Of a stretch of 64,000 nt of DNA, positions 11,401 through 19,305 are shown one piece after another (the stretch's first letter is position 1; each line of letters opens with the position of its first letter). The position numbers and the translations under genes are program-made. The notes beneath the pieces are model-generated. The model was not told the origin of the DNA. It searched no databases and saw only the letters and a program-made list of their open reading frames with translations. This DNA is from Uranotaenia lowii (Eukaryota > Arthropoda > Insecta > Diptera > Culicidae). The stretch is taken from the NCBI RefSeq assembly GCF_029784155.1, contig NC_073693.1:189713127-189777126 (forward strand), written 5' to 3'.

Positions 11401-12112
11401 GGAGCTCATGGCAATTAACTTAGCATTGGACATCATCGAAACTAAAAGTCATGCTCGATTTGTTATCTGCACAGATTCCAAAGCAGGATTAGAAAGCCTA
11501 AAAAATCAAAAAGAAAAAAATAACTTCATCATTTCAGAAATAATAAATAAACTCAAAGAAAGTAACAAAACCATTCATCTACAGTGGATTCCCGGACACG
11601 TAGGGATCACGGGCAATGAAATAGCAGATCAACTTGCTAAAGAAGGATGTCTCAGTGGGAATAAATTCTATTCAACAATCCCGTTAAACGATGGCTTCAA
11701 TTTAGCAAAAGTCGAAACATACGAAGATTGGAAAACAATATACAAAACAGAATCAGAATTTAAAGGCAAGAAATATTACCAATTACATCCACAACCCTAC
11801 ACACATCTCTGGTGTAAAAACTGGAATTTAGAAACACATGAAATTATTACTATAGGACGACTTAGAACAAATCACACATTAACAAAAGACAGACTATTTC
11901 GGTGGAAGATGATAGGGGATGATAATTGTGACCAATGTGGAATCAAAGAAGATATCAACCACTTATTGTTCTTCTGCAGTAAATTTCCGAATAGAACACA
12001 ATTTAAATCACTAAATGAAAACAACAACATAGATGAAATCCTTGAGAACGCTAATATTAACAGCTTCAAAGAAATAGCCAAATTTGTAAAAATAAACAAC
12101 ATTAACTTTTAG
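8468..12112 (+). CDS. LINE ORF2: APE endonuclease, reverse transcriptase, RNase H
   Basis: 1214 aa, the enzyme that nicks target DNA and copies the LINE RNA there. The N-terminal APE-like endonuclease (about 1-225) shows AQLNIRSL, LLQETWL, AGDFNGHHPLWD near 142 and LGSDHKL near 218 with the catalytic His. The reverse transcriptase (about 455-760) shows YRPISLI, MDLSKAFDSVD, GLPQGCPLSPILFNLYT and FADDF near 652. RNase H (about 938-1062) shows YTDGSKS, ELMAINLAL, CTDSKAG and WIPGHVGITGNEIADQLA with all acidic residues kept. A Cys/His cluster CDQCG...HLLFFC ends the protein near 1154. Every catalytic motif I looked for is intact and the length is normal for an I-clade ORF2. Confidence 0.96.
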   Translation: MANFNYNLNIAQLNIRSLRPLHKRETLKTYLKTKEIHVFLLQETWLKPSENFKFLNYNFVNNCRTDGYGGTGILIHPTLIYEKLTIPQVDLELTAIKIKNLKHQIIFISLYIPPDEILNDIRTPLKNLFEFISNSSTNVILAGDFNGHHPLWDNNAPRADARGEFISELLDDYDIVLLNNGEATRWPEINKNESALDLSLATTTIACNISWKISEEDLGSDHKLIEYQLENSNRYCSNVSKQITSKNKAIEFLNQIDPTSLETPEQMTIKIEEAIKKATYTIHTDSRKKIKPYWNEKIKNLYEEKNRKHIIFRKNLTLRNKQEYKKAEREFNKTLKEEVYKYRNSMLEDINDNTNINQMWKIIKAIGGNFQNKDNSELMANEDLAKKFIENNFKREITPIKFESSNFEVQEEKYMKNLSIEGMLNKLKRKKDKSAAGSDKFSYFMLKNLNLNLQTKILEMINKVWKNGKIPQEWLEIKIIPILKPNKDKMLDTSYRPISLININLKIINAEIKQRLNEFIDKNNILPPLSYGFKEKSSAIDCVNHLVSTISEARRNKTYVASIFMDLSKAFDSVDIKILLENLDSLKIPPNILIWLHSYLTQRKVVLETNYGKISKLTDKGLPQGCPLSPILFNLYTAKLHKITTEKVILKQFADDFTITVIGNSLEEVNRTANIALNIFAQELNKLKITINPAKSAAILFFSRITDQLDININDQTVKQTEKHKYLGYMIDNKLTNKPHITYLETKVRKRLNIIKMIAKKSNGAHPKTTLKVNKAIIRSQLDYGITIYGSAAKTNIKKLSTIYNSSIRTSLRLLKSTPINVLYSEAGEMPLNCRADYLAKKQMLKDFYYDKPITQITNKFIELHSLPKHYTFLEKTVFENSYMLALTSKPDTKTQSNKTLDKNKIHLTIPNLDRGAMNHNTTRIIINRLIKDKYNGYVQVYTDGSKSINGTGAGIWIDDPNEKIAFKLNKELSIMNVELMAINLALDIIETKSHARFVICTDSKAGLESLKNQKEKNNFIISEIINKLKESNKTIHLQWIPGHVGITGNEIADQLAKEGCLSGNKFYSTIPLNDGFNLAKVETYEDWKTIYKTESEFKGKKYYQLHPQPYTHLWCKNWNLETHEIITIGRLRTNHTLTKDRLFRWKMIGDDNCDQCGIKEDINHLLFFCSKFPNRTQFKSLNENNNIDEILENANINSFKEIAKFVKINNINF

Positions 12113-12306
12113 AAAACTAAACAGAAAAGTATACTCTTGATTAACCTTAACCAGAATATTCACAAAGTAAATAAATAAACCACCCTCAACCTCATCAATT
12201 CCAAACACTTTTAAACTTTTGTACGCGTAAAGAGGCATCATGTCGCCCAAAACTACCCTATAAAATTGACAAGACTTGGCAGTTTAGCTGGATGTCAGCT
12301 CGCCAT

Positions 12307-12330
12307 GAGAAGAAGAAGAAGAAGAAGAAG
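12307..12330 (+). repeat. (GAA)n tail of the LINE
   Basis: GA/AGAAGAAG repeats immediately precede the downstream target duplication at 12331. I-clade LINEs end in short tandem repeats rather than poly(A) (TAA in the fly I factor), so the (GAA)n is taken as the 3' terminus. Confidence 0.85.
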
Positions 12331-12418
12331 AATTTCCCGCTACATTTTCCTGATCCGATGTTAATCGAGAAATTTCTGCCGGTATCTGCTCGGAATCACT
12401 GATGTCATCTGGCCTGTT

Positions 12419-13609
12419 TCAATCGCCAAACAAGAAAGAATCCGCTGGGAACCCGTAGAAATCCTCTGATGAATCGGAACCATTTTCATTTTCGATCGTC
12501 TCTTGCGAGACAAAAACTGTTTCGCCTTTTTGTACCGGTAAACTGTCGCTCTGCTCCACATAATCATCCTCTCGTCTGCGCTTAGATGTTCGAACTTCCG
12601 GGCAAAGATCTGATACGATTACCGCCCCTGTTCGTTTTCGATTCTTTTCGGCCAAACGCAATTGCTGCCTGTGTGCCAGGACCAATCTGCCGCTGAGTGA
12701 AACCTGGAAAACGTTAGATGAAATTTTTTTAATAAATTTTGAAATTATCCAACGTTTTACGTCTGTAGTTTTGGGGTTTTTGTAGTATACAGGTTCTCCT
12801 GCTTTAAGGTTTGTAAATGGATCATCTAACAATGTATTAGTACGTTTGTTAACACCTTCACCTTTTGAAGGTTGCGTTAAATGCATTTTAAAACTATTTT
12901 TAGGATTCAGTAGGTCAATAAGTGTCTTCGGTTTAAAGTTGAGTATGTTTTCTGAAGGGAAGTTACCTGATTTAAGACATGTATAGCTATTATTAGGAGA
13001 TATAACCTCGCGATTCCTTGATCGGTGATCTGAATTAAAAACATTCCTTTCTTCAGTATCCACATTAGCAACAACAGTTAATCGCCTATCATTAATTTCG
13101 CGAGCTCTTATTCCCGCGCTCTCAGTGTTGACGATAATTTTCTCAACTCGTGCTAATGTCAAATCCTCAAGTTCCAGTAGTTTTTGTTGAACATCTTTAT
13201 CATAAACGCCCATTACTAATTTATCACGGATCGCCGTGTCTTTAAAATCACCGAAAGCACAACTTTCAGCTTGTAACTTTACGTAAGGTATAAAATCCTC
13301 CGCCTTCTGACTTTCCTCTTGCGCCATAATATAGAATTTGTAACGTTGAAACATATCCGTTTCAACCTTGTCAAATCGTTTTTTAAGAGAAGTTATGATA
13401 TCCGTATACGTTTGGGCTTGCAAATCCTGACCTGGATGAAGCAATTTTAATTCGCTATAAGTTTCTTGCCCACACATAGCCAAAAAATATGTTTTACGAT
13501 CGACATCTGCAATTTTATTGCAACGAAAAACCCATTCCATTTGCTCCACATATTGAGCAAATGAAATGGAGTTCGGAACAAAAGGGTCAATGTTACCAAT
13601 TAGCGGCAT
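12419..13609 (-). CDS. in-frame gag / integrase C-terminus fusion of the LTR element
   Basis: 396 aa. Residues 1 to about 200 look like gypsy-type Gag: no zinc knuckle, with helices rich in Leu and charged residues and sequences such as QYVEQMEWVFRCNKI, VKLQAESCAFGDF and IRDKLVMGVYDKDVQQKL. From about residue 225 it changes to the C-terminal end of a gypsy integrase: DLLNPKNSF, KGEGVNKRTN, AGEPVYYKNPKT, then SGRLVLAHRQQLR. Protease, RT, RNase H and the integrase core, normally about 1000 residues, are deleted without breaking the frame. The remaining chain may serve as capsid protein. ATG at 13609 is the first Met of the gag-like sequence; the 5' leader to the primer binding site is 470 bases. 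Confidence 0.85.
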   Translation of the reverse strand: MPLIGNIDPFVPNSISFAQYVEQMEWVFRCNKIADVDRKTYFLAMCGQETYSELKLLHPGQDLQAQTYTDIITSLKKRFDKVETDMFQRYKFYIMAQEESQKAEDFIPYVKLQAESCAFGDFKDTAIRDKLVMGVYDKDVQQKLLELEDLTLARVEKIIVNTESAGIRAREINDRRLTVVANVDTEERNVFNSDHRSRNREVISPNNSYTCLKSGNFPSENILNFKPKTLIDLLNPKNSFKMHLTQPSKGEGVNKRTNTLLDDPFTNLKAGEPVYYKNPKTTDVKRWIISKFIKKISSNVFQVSLSGRLVLAHRQQLRLAEKNRKRTGAVIVSDLCPEVRTSKRRREDDYVEQSDSLPVQKGETVFVSQETIENENGSDSSEDFYGFPADSFLFGD

Positions 13610-14079
13610 TTTGCCGAAAAATGATCAAAACAATGATTGCAATGCAATAAAACAATCAATTGTATCGCACCAGCAGTCCGAATGCACGCAATGAAGAATA
13701 AGTAAAAGAAACGTACCTGTTTTCAATAACGCCCAGCCAAAATCTGACCGAGGCTAAACGACAAACGCTTTATTTCCGGCAAGATTCCGTCCAAAGGCAC
13801 AGCACAGCAAACGGCAGCAGATCGATGATGGCAACAACAGCAACAGAATTCAACAGCAACAACAGCAACCCGGAATGTATCCTGCCGGGAATCGAACACG
13901 TGGCGTCTAATCCACTGTTTCTTGAAACAGGTTATAATTCCTTTGTTCCGTGCAAAGAAAAAAACACGCGCTTTTCAACTAAGGCAAACAACACTGCGGC
14001 AAACTTCCGCCGAAAAACGCCTTTTTTTTGCCTCACACACCGCGTTTACTTAAACGGAAAAACAAAATGACGAATTTTT
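13610..14079 (-). other. 5' leader of the LTR element
   Basis: Non-coding stretch between primer binding site and gag. Contains CAACAG/CAGCAA repeats near 13825-13870. Probably holds packaging signals by analogy with relatives; nothing specific is visible. Confidence 0.5.
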
Positions 14080-14089
14080 CCCGTCGCCA
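14080..14089 (-). promoter_or_regulatory. primer binding site TGGCGACGGG
   Basis: On the minus strand TGGCGACGGG follows the 5' LTR after one base. TGGCGAC is the start of the binding site used with tRNA-Arg by several insect gypsy-type elements; the tRNA assignment here is inference. Confidence 0.7.
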
Positions 14090-14090
14090 C

Positions 14091-14264
14091 TATTAATTTA
14101 GAGGTTTCGGACACGGTCTGGAAAGAGGTGTTGTTCGGTCGAGTGCAGGAATCAAAAGAGACCCTTTTTTATTCATGTGTTTGACACGTACTTAAACATT
14201 TGACGTTTCGTCTTTTATAGCACAGTGTAAAAAGATTACACTCAAAACTGAGTTAAATACTACA
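14091..14264 (-). repeat. 5' LTR of the gypsy-type element
   Basis: 174-bp copy of the LTR at 6204-6377. On the minus strand it begins TGTAGTATTT at 14264 and is followed, after a single G, by the primer binding site. Outer edge abuts ATGTT at 14265-14269. Confidence 0.93.
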
Positions 14265-14269
14265 ATGTT

Positions 14270-14676
14270 CAACTTATCCCTTCGAGTGTAAAACTTCGTG
14301 CGAAGTGTTTGAACGCACAAGTATTTTTTGCTTTCTTTCCATTGCACTTTGTCATGGAATCTGACATTTCCTTGCCACAATTTTTTTTTTCAAAGAAGAA
14401 ATACATCATTGCTAAATCTTAAATTAGTCATAAAAAGTAATATCAAATGAACTGACAAATTGTGTGCTTGCATTATTAGTCAAATTTCTTTTGCACCAAT
14501 GTTTGCCACAAAACTCTATTAAATTATTTCTAATAACCTAATAAATAAATTAAATTTTTTTCACAACAATCACAGCAAATAATTTTAGATAAATTTCAAG
14601 TTGTTTTGCAAACCACTCTTCAAGAGATATCTAAATTTTCTCAAATAGTGTTTAGATGTTTTTTTCCTCGTGTAAG
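14270..14676 (+). other. intron upstream of the first visible Kcmf1 exon
   Basis: AT-rich, no ORF or element recognised. Ends in a polypyrimidine tract ttttttcctcg and acceptor gtaAG at 14675-14676. Confidence 0.6.
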
Positions 14677-14984
14677 CCACCAAAACCAAAACTTTCCTTA
14701 ACCACCGAATGTACGACGAACCCTCAGCGATCCGGCATGGTGGTGTCCGGAGAATACCACACTCTGGACGTTCCATTGGTGGACCACGGTCCAGGCGATC
14801 CAACATGCACTTCAGTACGTCGGGTGGTGGATTGTCCACATTGTCACCCTCCGGTCGAGAGTCGGTCGATCCGATAGCCGAGCTACTGCAGCAGTTGTCC
14901 AGCGTCCGGCGCGGAGGAGCGCCTCAACCCTCGCAGCTCCAGCAGCTGCAAATGCAAATTCAACTGGAACGCCAACAAGTTACT
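14677..14984 (+). CDS. Kcmf1: Kcmf1 exon, E3 ubiquitin ligase, middle segment
   Basis: The sequence matches the region after the zinc fingers of KCMF1, a RING-like (ZZ/C2H2) E3 ubiquitin ligase acting in lysosomal and mitochondrial protein turnover with UBR4 and RAD6. Motifs seen in order: DEPSAIRH, GRSIGGPRSRRSNMHFS, SGRESVDPIAELLQQLSSV and SQLQQLQMQIQLERQQVT, the start of a coiled coil. The exon starts two bases into a codon after the acceptor at 14675-14676, and ends in ACT before GTAAGT at 14985, phase 0. It joins AARQQLERL of the next exon, as in other animals. The ZZ and C2H2 exons were not found left of here and probably lie outside the window. The first dozen residues (TKTKTFLNHRMY) are less certain. 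Confidence 0.93.
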
Positions 14985-15640
14985 GTAAGTACCTTATATT
15001 ATTTTTATTTTCCTTTTTTTTTTGGTGCAACACATGCACTAACATTATTTATTTATTGGTTAGGCTTCAAACTCAGATTTTATTCGCATTTTTTGCTCCC
15101 ATTAAGTTTGGGAATGAGTCTTCTATTTTCTAGTAGGAAAGTTCACACTTCTTCATACAATCTTCCTTAAATGCAAAGAATTCAGGCGTGGGTTTTATGC
15201 CCACTTTTACTACCACTTTAAATTAGACCATACCTACATAATTATTTAACTCAAATAATGTTTTTGATCGCAATTTCTACTGAAAGTTGATCAATAATTA
15301 CATTTATTTTAATAATAAGCAAATTTGACTTTAAACCATAACAGCCGGATGATTTTGCTACCGTGTGTAGGTTCGTCCCACTAAAACCACCTTGGACGCC
15401 TGATGGGCCCGTTGGTTTTACCCTATAGCCCCATTTATAGTTTTCGTGAAAATGAACGTGAAAAATTTTATTTTGCCAATAACTCAACAACGCAACAAAA
15501 CTAGGTTTTGTAGCATGGTGGAATTGATGGGGAATGTGTGAAAGATAAAAATCCAACTGGTCTAGTTGTTCAAAATTGGAATGCTGGAATATCGTCAGCC
15601 TAGCACTTGCATTACCCTCTAAGTTTTCTGTCTTTAGTTC
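14985..15640 (+). other. Kcmf1 intron, no element recognised
   Basis: AT-rich intron. The 190-residue frame on the minus strand at 15251-15823 has no recognisable domain and overlaps the LINE fossil that follows. Confidence 0.5.
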
Positions 15641-15689
15641 TGAAGTCTTCGTTATTTTGAAAGCAGCGGAGGACATGGCCTCCAATCCG

Positions 15690-16460
15690 GATCTGTTATT
15701 TTTTCTGACTCGGCCAGTGTCGTGAAAGCAGTTTTGGTCGGAAATATTAAACATCCTCGGATCTACGAACTCTCCTGCCTTGTAATCCATAAAAACATTA
15801 TCTTGTGTTGGATTCCTGGTCACACCAATATCCCTGGCAATGAAGCCGCAGATTGTTTAGCGACCGAAGGTAGTCGACAAGACCCACCAAACATACCCAT
15901 CCTTCCTAAAGTTGGTTTATCATCACTTCGAATTGGCAATGACAACATCGAATACGTAGATAGCCTAACAAATCTTGGTGTAATAATTCAAAACAACTTC
16001 CAATGGACATCGTTTGTTAATGTGTCCGAAAATTGGCGAAAATATATAGAACGTTACGTATGTTAAGGTTCCCTTCACATTTTTTACCTGTAAACATAAA
16101 ACTAATACTACTTATAATCCCGCATATGATATTTGGAGCCGAATTTCTAGTCTAGTCTAGTCGCGCCTTTGCTTATAATGAACCGGCTTAAAGTTAGGAC
16201 ATGTTTTAGGAACATCTTTCAATAACTTTTATAAATTGAGATCTTATATTTTTATCTATAAAACCATTTACTCAAGAAGTCCAACTTATTTACTAAGTAA
16301 GTTTATTCGTCTTAGAAGTAATCGCTTTGATTGATTGATTTTTTCAATACCGCACCATTACACTGAAAGCTACAATAAAACAATTCTTGTCGGGGGCATA
16401 GCTATTTGGAATGATCTTCTAAATAGTATAAAAACAAGTAACATTTAAATTCATTTCGGA
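15690..16460 (+). pseudogene. LINE fossil: RNase H fragment followed by RT thumb fragment
   Basis: An open frame from about 15692 to 16066 begins with the second half of a retroelement RNase H domain: FSDSASVVKAVL, then ILCWIPGHTNIPGNEAADCLATEG. Directly after it, from about 15910, comes SLRIGNDNIEYVDSLTNLGVIIQNNF, which resembles the tail of a jockey/CR1-type reverse transcriptase (normally upstream of RNase H). Further decayed RT-like sequence continues to about 16460. The order is the reverse of a normal ORF2, so this is a rearranged or composite relic, not functional. Confidence 0.6.
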
Positions 16461-17260
16461 GAGAGTGTCATAGCTTTTTCAATGGGGGGATCAGTAAGTT
16501 TTTGCACCGGATATGTACTAAGAGAATAGTTATAGTTATAAAGAATCTTTTGAATACAAACCTCGCAACACTAAATGTAGTATTAAAAAAGGAATTGATT
16601 TACCTTACACTTTCTCTCGCCTCGAGTCATGAGTGGAATATATGCCGTGACAACAAACTGAGAGAGGTTTTAAAACTGCACTTCAAAATGGACCGACCGG
16701 AAGTCATTCCTTGAACGACGAGCCCTGCCTGACCCGGCTGCGTATCGGTCATAAAAGGTTGACCCATGGGAAGCCGAGCAGACTTTTATGAAAAAATTAT
16801 AGCAAATTTTGCTATCACGCCCTGAGATCCAAATTTGCTCTCATTTTGCTTGACATGAGGTGGTACACAGCAAAATTAAGAGCACAAATTTTCATACTTG
16901 ATTAGCAAAGTGTTGCCTTATTTTGCTAAAACTGAGACCTTAACTACACACCTCGTTTTTGATATCTTAAACAGCACTATGATGCCAATTTTAGGCATCG
17001 CCGAATTATCTGTGATTGCAAAATTTGACATTGTTATGCTTTCAAAAATTTTAGTTACCGAGAGCAAAACGAGGTATAATTATGGTCTCAAATTTGGCCG
17101 TACTATGCTATCCTATCCTTGTTTGATTTTTTTTATATATTTTAGCTGTATACCTCCATGAGTCAACCAAAGTTAAAGCAAATTTGGTTACCATGACGGG
17201 ATAGCGGCGTCTTGCCAAAAAAGTTTGCTCGAGAAACCAGAGTCGCTTTCGTGGACAGCG
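16461..17260 (+). other. Kcmf1 intron, nothing recognised
   Basis: AT-rich. Short repeated phrases such as agcaaatttt/agcaaaatt between 16800 and 17180 suggest an old repeat without clear ends. Confidence 0.4.
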
Positions 17261-18052
17261 TGGACACTAGACTGCCCCAAATTTGTATGGGAAATTCAAA
17301 ACCTGTGAAATGTTATGCGCTGCAGGCTAAAATTGATCTTAGGCCTAGTACAAGATCTCATGCCAAATTTGGGCCAGATTGGATCACGGGAAGGGGTCGC
17401 TCAACGAGCCTGAAGTTTGTATGGGATTTTGAGACATTTTGTTCGGGAGAAACATGAAAAACCAGTTTTTCACCAATAACTGTGGTTCCCGTTGGCCGAT
17501 TTCTTTCAAAAACGGGTTTTCTTGAAGCCTAAACTATGAAAAACATTTCATCCGAAGACTGAATTTCGATAAGAGTTAAGATAAAAAAGTTATAAGGCTT
17601 CAAAAATGGGCTGATTTTTTTAAGGATGGTATTCATCACTGTTAATGAGTCGGAGCGGTCGAACATATCGTCGCCTCATTAACACTGATGAATACCACCG
17701 TTAAAAAAGTTAGCCCATTTTCGAAGCCTAATAACTTTTTTATCTTAACTTTTATCGAAATGCAGTTTTCGGATGAAATGTTTTTCATAATTTGGACTTT
17801 AAGAAAACCCTTTTTTGAAAGAAATCGACCGACGGAAACCAAAGTTATTGATGAAAAACTGGTTTTTCATGTTTCTCCCGAACAAAATGTCTCAAAATCC
17901 CATACAAACTTCAGGCTCGTTGAGCGACCCCTTCCCGTGATCCAATCTGGCCCAAATTTGGCATGAGATCTTGTACTAGGCCTAGGATCAATTTTAGCCT
18001 GCAGCGTTTAACTTTTTCAAAAGTCGGGTCATTTGGGGCACTCTAGTGGACA
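17261..18052. mobile_element. foldback element with 6-bp target duplication
   Basis: 780 bp (17267-18046) that is almost entirely a hairpin: arms about 370 bases long run from CTAGACTGCCCCAAAT on the left to its near inverse ATTTGGGGCACTCTAG on the right, with the turn near 17660 (TCATTAAC and GTTAATGA in inverse orientation). A duplication TGGACA flanks it at 17261-17266 and 18047-18052. No transposase. The arms differ by scattered substitutions and by short unequal segments near the outer ends, so it is not brand new. Confidence 0.8.
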
Positions 18053-19305
18053 CCCTTTATTTGAAAAATATAGGGGAATTGAGGGTAAAAATAGCCATAA
18101 CTTCATGTTTCGATGCGTGCGGTTGCTTGAACACCATTCATTTGATTCCTCGGGAGCAATCACACAAGCCAAGTCTCATTTGCTTCTCAAATTTCAAGTC
18201 CGAACATAATTTTTTTCTGTATTATTTGAAAAAAGTAGGGGATTGGATCGAAGCAACCCATAGGACTGTCAAGACGTGAAAAAATTTGTTCCTCCAAAAA
18301 CTGTTGAAGTTTTCAAACCAATTGAATTTTTTTGAAGTTTCGGTTAAATTGGTTTAGCGCAACGGGGAATGAAGCCGGATTTGCTGTGATTTGGCAGATG
18401 GATTTGTGCTGCTCAGGTTCCCGGTTCCTTGATTTATTGCCAAGCTTCAAATCAGGCGCCTTGGACCTCCGGACTAAAAACTGCACTAAAGATGAAGGAA
18501 GTATAGATGCAGGGATTTAAAAGTTCTTGGACCAGGACTCAAAGCTAATTACCATTTTTTTCGTTACATTGTCATCACATTTATTGCATTCTAACGGAAC
18601 GCCCGTAAATAGGTTTTTGTATTGAAGCTTTCGTAAATCGTTTATTTTTAGAGGATCATTTTCAAAAACTTTTACATGAAAATCTGCTGTGAAATTGTTC
18701 TTTTATGATTTACGATCAAAAGCACAATCACTTTCATGTTGCTTCGACCAAAAAAAAAATCGAAACTTGGTTTACAAATTTCAAATAAAACACCGAAACG
18801 AATTCCAATTTCTTCTTTTGTCACCCTCCCTCCCTTCGATTTTTCCGAAAATCCAGAAGGTGGAAAATAACTTTCAAGGTATTTTATTGTTAAATTTGAC
18901 AAGTTTTTCTAATATTCAAACGATTGGAAGAGCGAATGTTTCTTGTTTTCTTCTCCTGCCAAAATTCCTGAAATTTTCCATGATTTGTGATAAAATATGA
19001 AAACTTAAATGAACTTAAGGTTCAGTGCGCATTAGGAGCAACCTGCCATCCATCAGTTTTAAAAACGATCCAGATATGTGAAAATCTTAGGAGGAAGCCA
19101 AATAGGATGTTTTCGTACTTCCGATGAATACAGCTACATCTTCTGGCATATAGAGAATCTATCAAAAGCTAAAAAGCTAAAAGCAGCGAAAAAATCATCA
19201 GAAGCTAAGTATCTCTCAACGTTTTTAAACTTTGGTATTTATCGGTTGATGGACAGTTCGTTTCTTCTCGCGTTACCTTTCGGGCACATGACTTTCTTTC
19301 TAAAA
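18053..19305 (+). other. Kcmf1 intron, nothing recognised
   Basis: No gene or element boundaries seen. The phrase ataggggaattgagggt near 18070 resembles ataggggaatcggggg near 22520, so both may derive from one old repeat. Confidence 0.35.

Larger units (their letters stand above)
6580..12330 (+). mobile_element. full-length I-clade non-LTR retrotransposon
   Basis: 5.75 kb, with a 250-base 5' UTR, ORF1 with CCHC knuckles, ORF2 with endonuclease, reverse transcriptase and RNase H, and a (GAA)n tail at about 12307-12330. The target duplication is AATTTYCCGCTAC at 6567-6579 and 12331-12343 (one mismatch in 13). The first base lies at the A of an initiator, CACTTC, with a downstream promoter element GGACGTG at +28, which supports a complete 5' end. 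Both ORFs are open, so this copy looks autonomous. An ORF2 RNase H and a three-knuckle ORF1 point to the I clade; a related RNase-H-bearing clade cannot be excluded. It sits inside the gypsy-type element and is therefore younger. Confidence 0.92.
6199..14269 (-). mobile_element. Ty3/gypsy-type LTR retrotransposon, internally deleted, interrupted by a LINE
   Basis: Two 174-bp LTRs (6204-6377 and 14091-14264) differ at one base that I can see. They are flanked by a 5-bp duplication ATGTT (6199-6203, 14265-14269). Read on the minus strand, the LTR starts TGTAGTATTT and ends TTAATA. A primer binding site TGGCGACGGG lies one base inside the right LTR (14080-14089), and a purine tract AAAGAAGGAAGAAC adjoins the left LTR (6378-6391). 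The only ORF fuses gag with an integrase tail (12419-13609); protease, reverse transcriptase, RNase H and most of integrase are missing. It could move only with proteins from a complete relative. The LINE at 6580-12330 inserted later, between the ORF and the 3' LTR. Confidence 0.9.

Noticed and set aside
6567..12350. A 20-bp target duplication with four mismatches around the LINE
   Set aside because: Placing the 5' end at the initiator A (6580) gives a 13-bp duplication with one mismatch, which agrees better with the young LTRs around it.
15251..15823. 190-codon minus-strand frame
   Set aside because: No domain; overlaps the RNase H fossil on the other strand; no splice or polyadenylation context.
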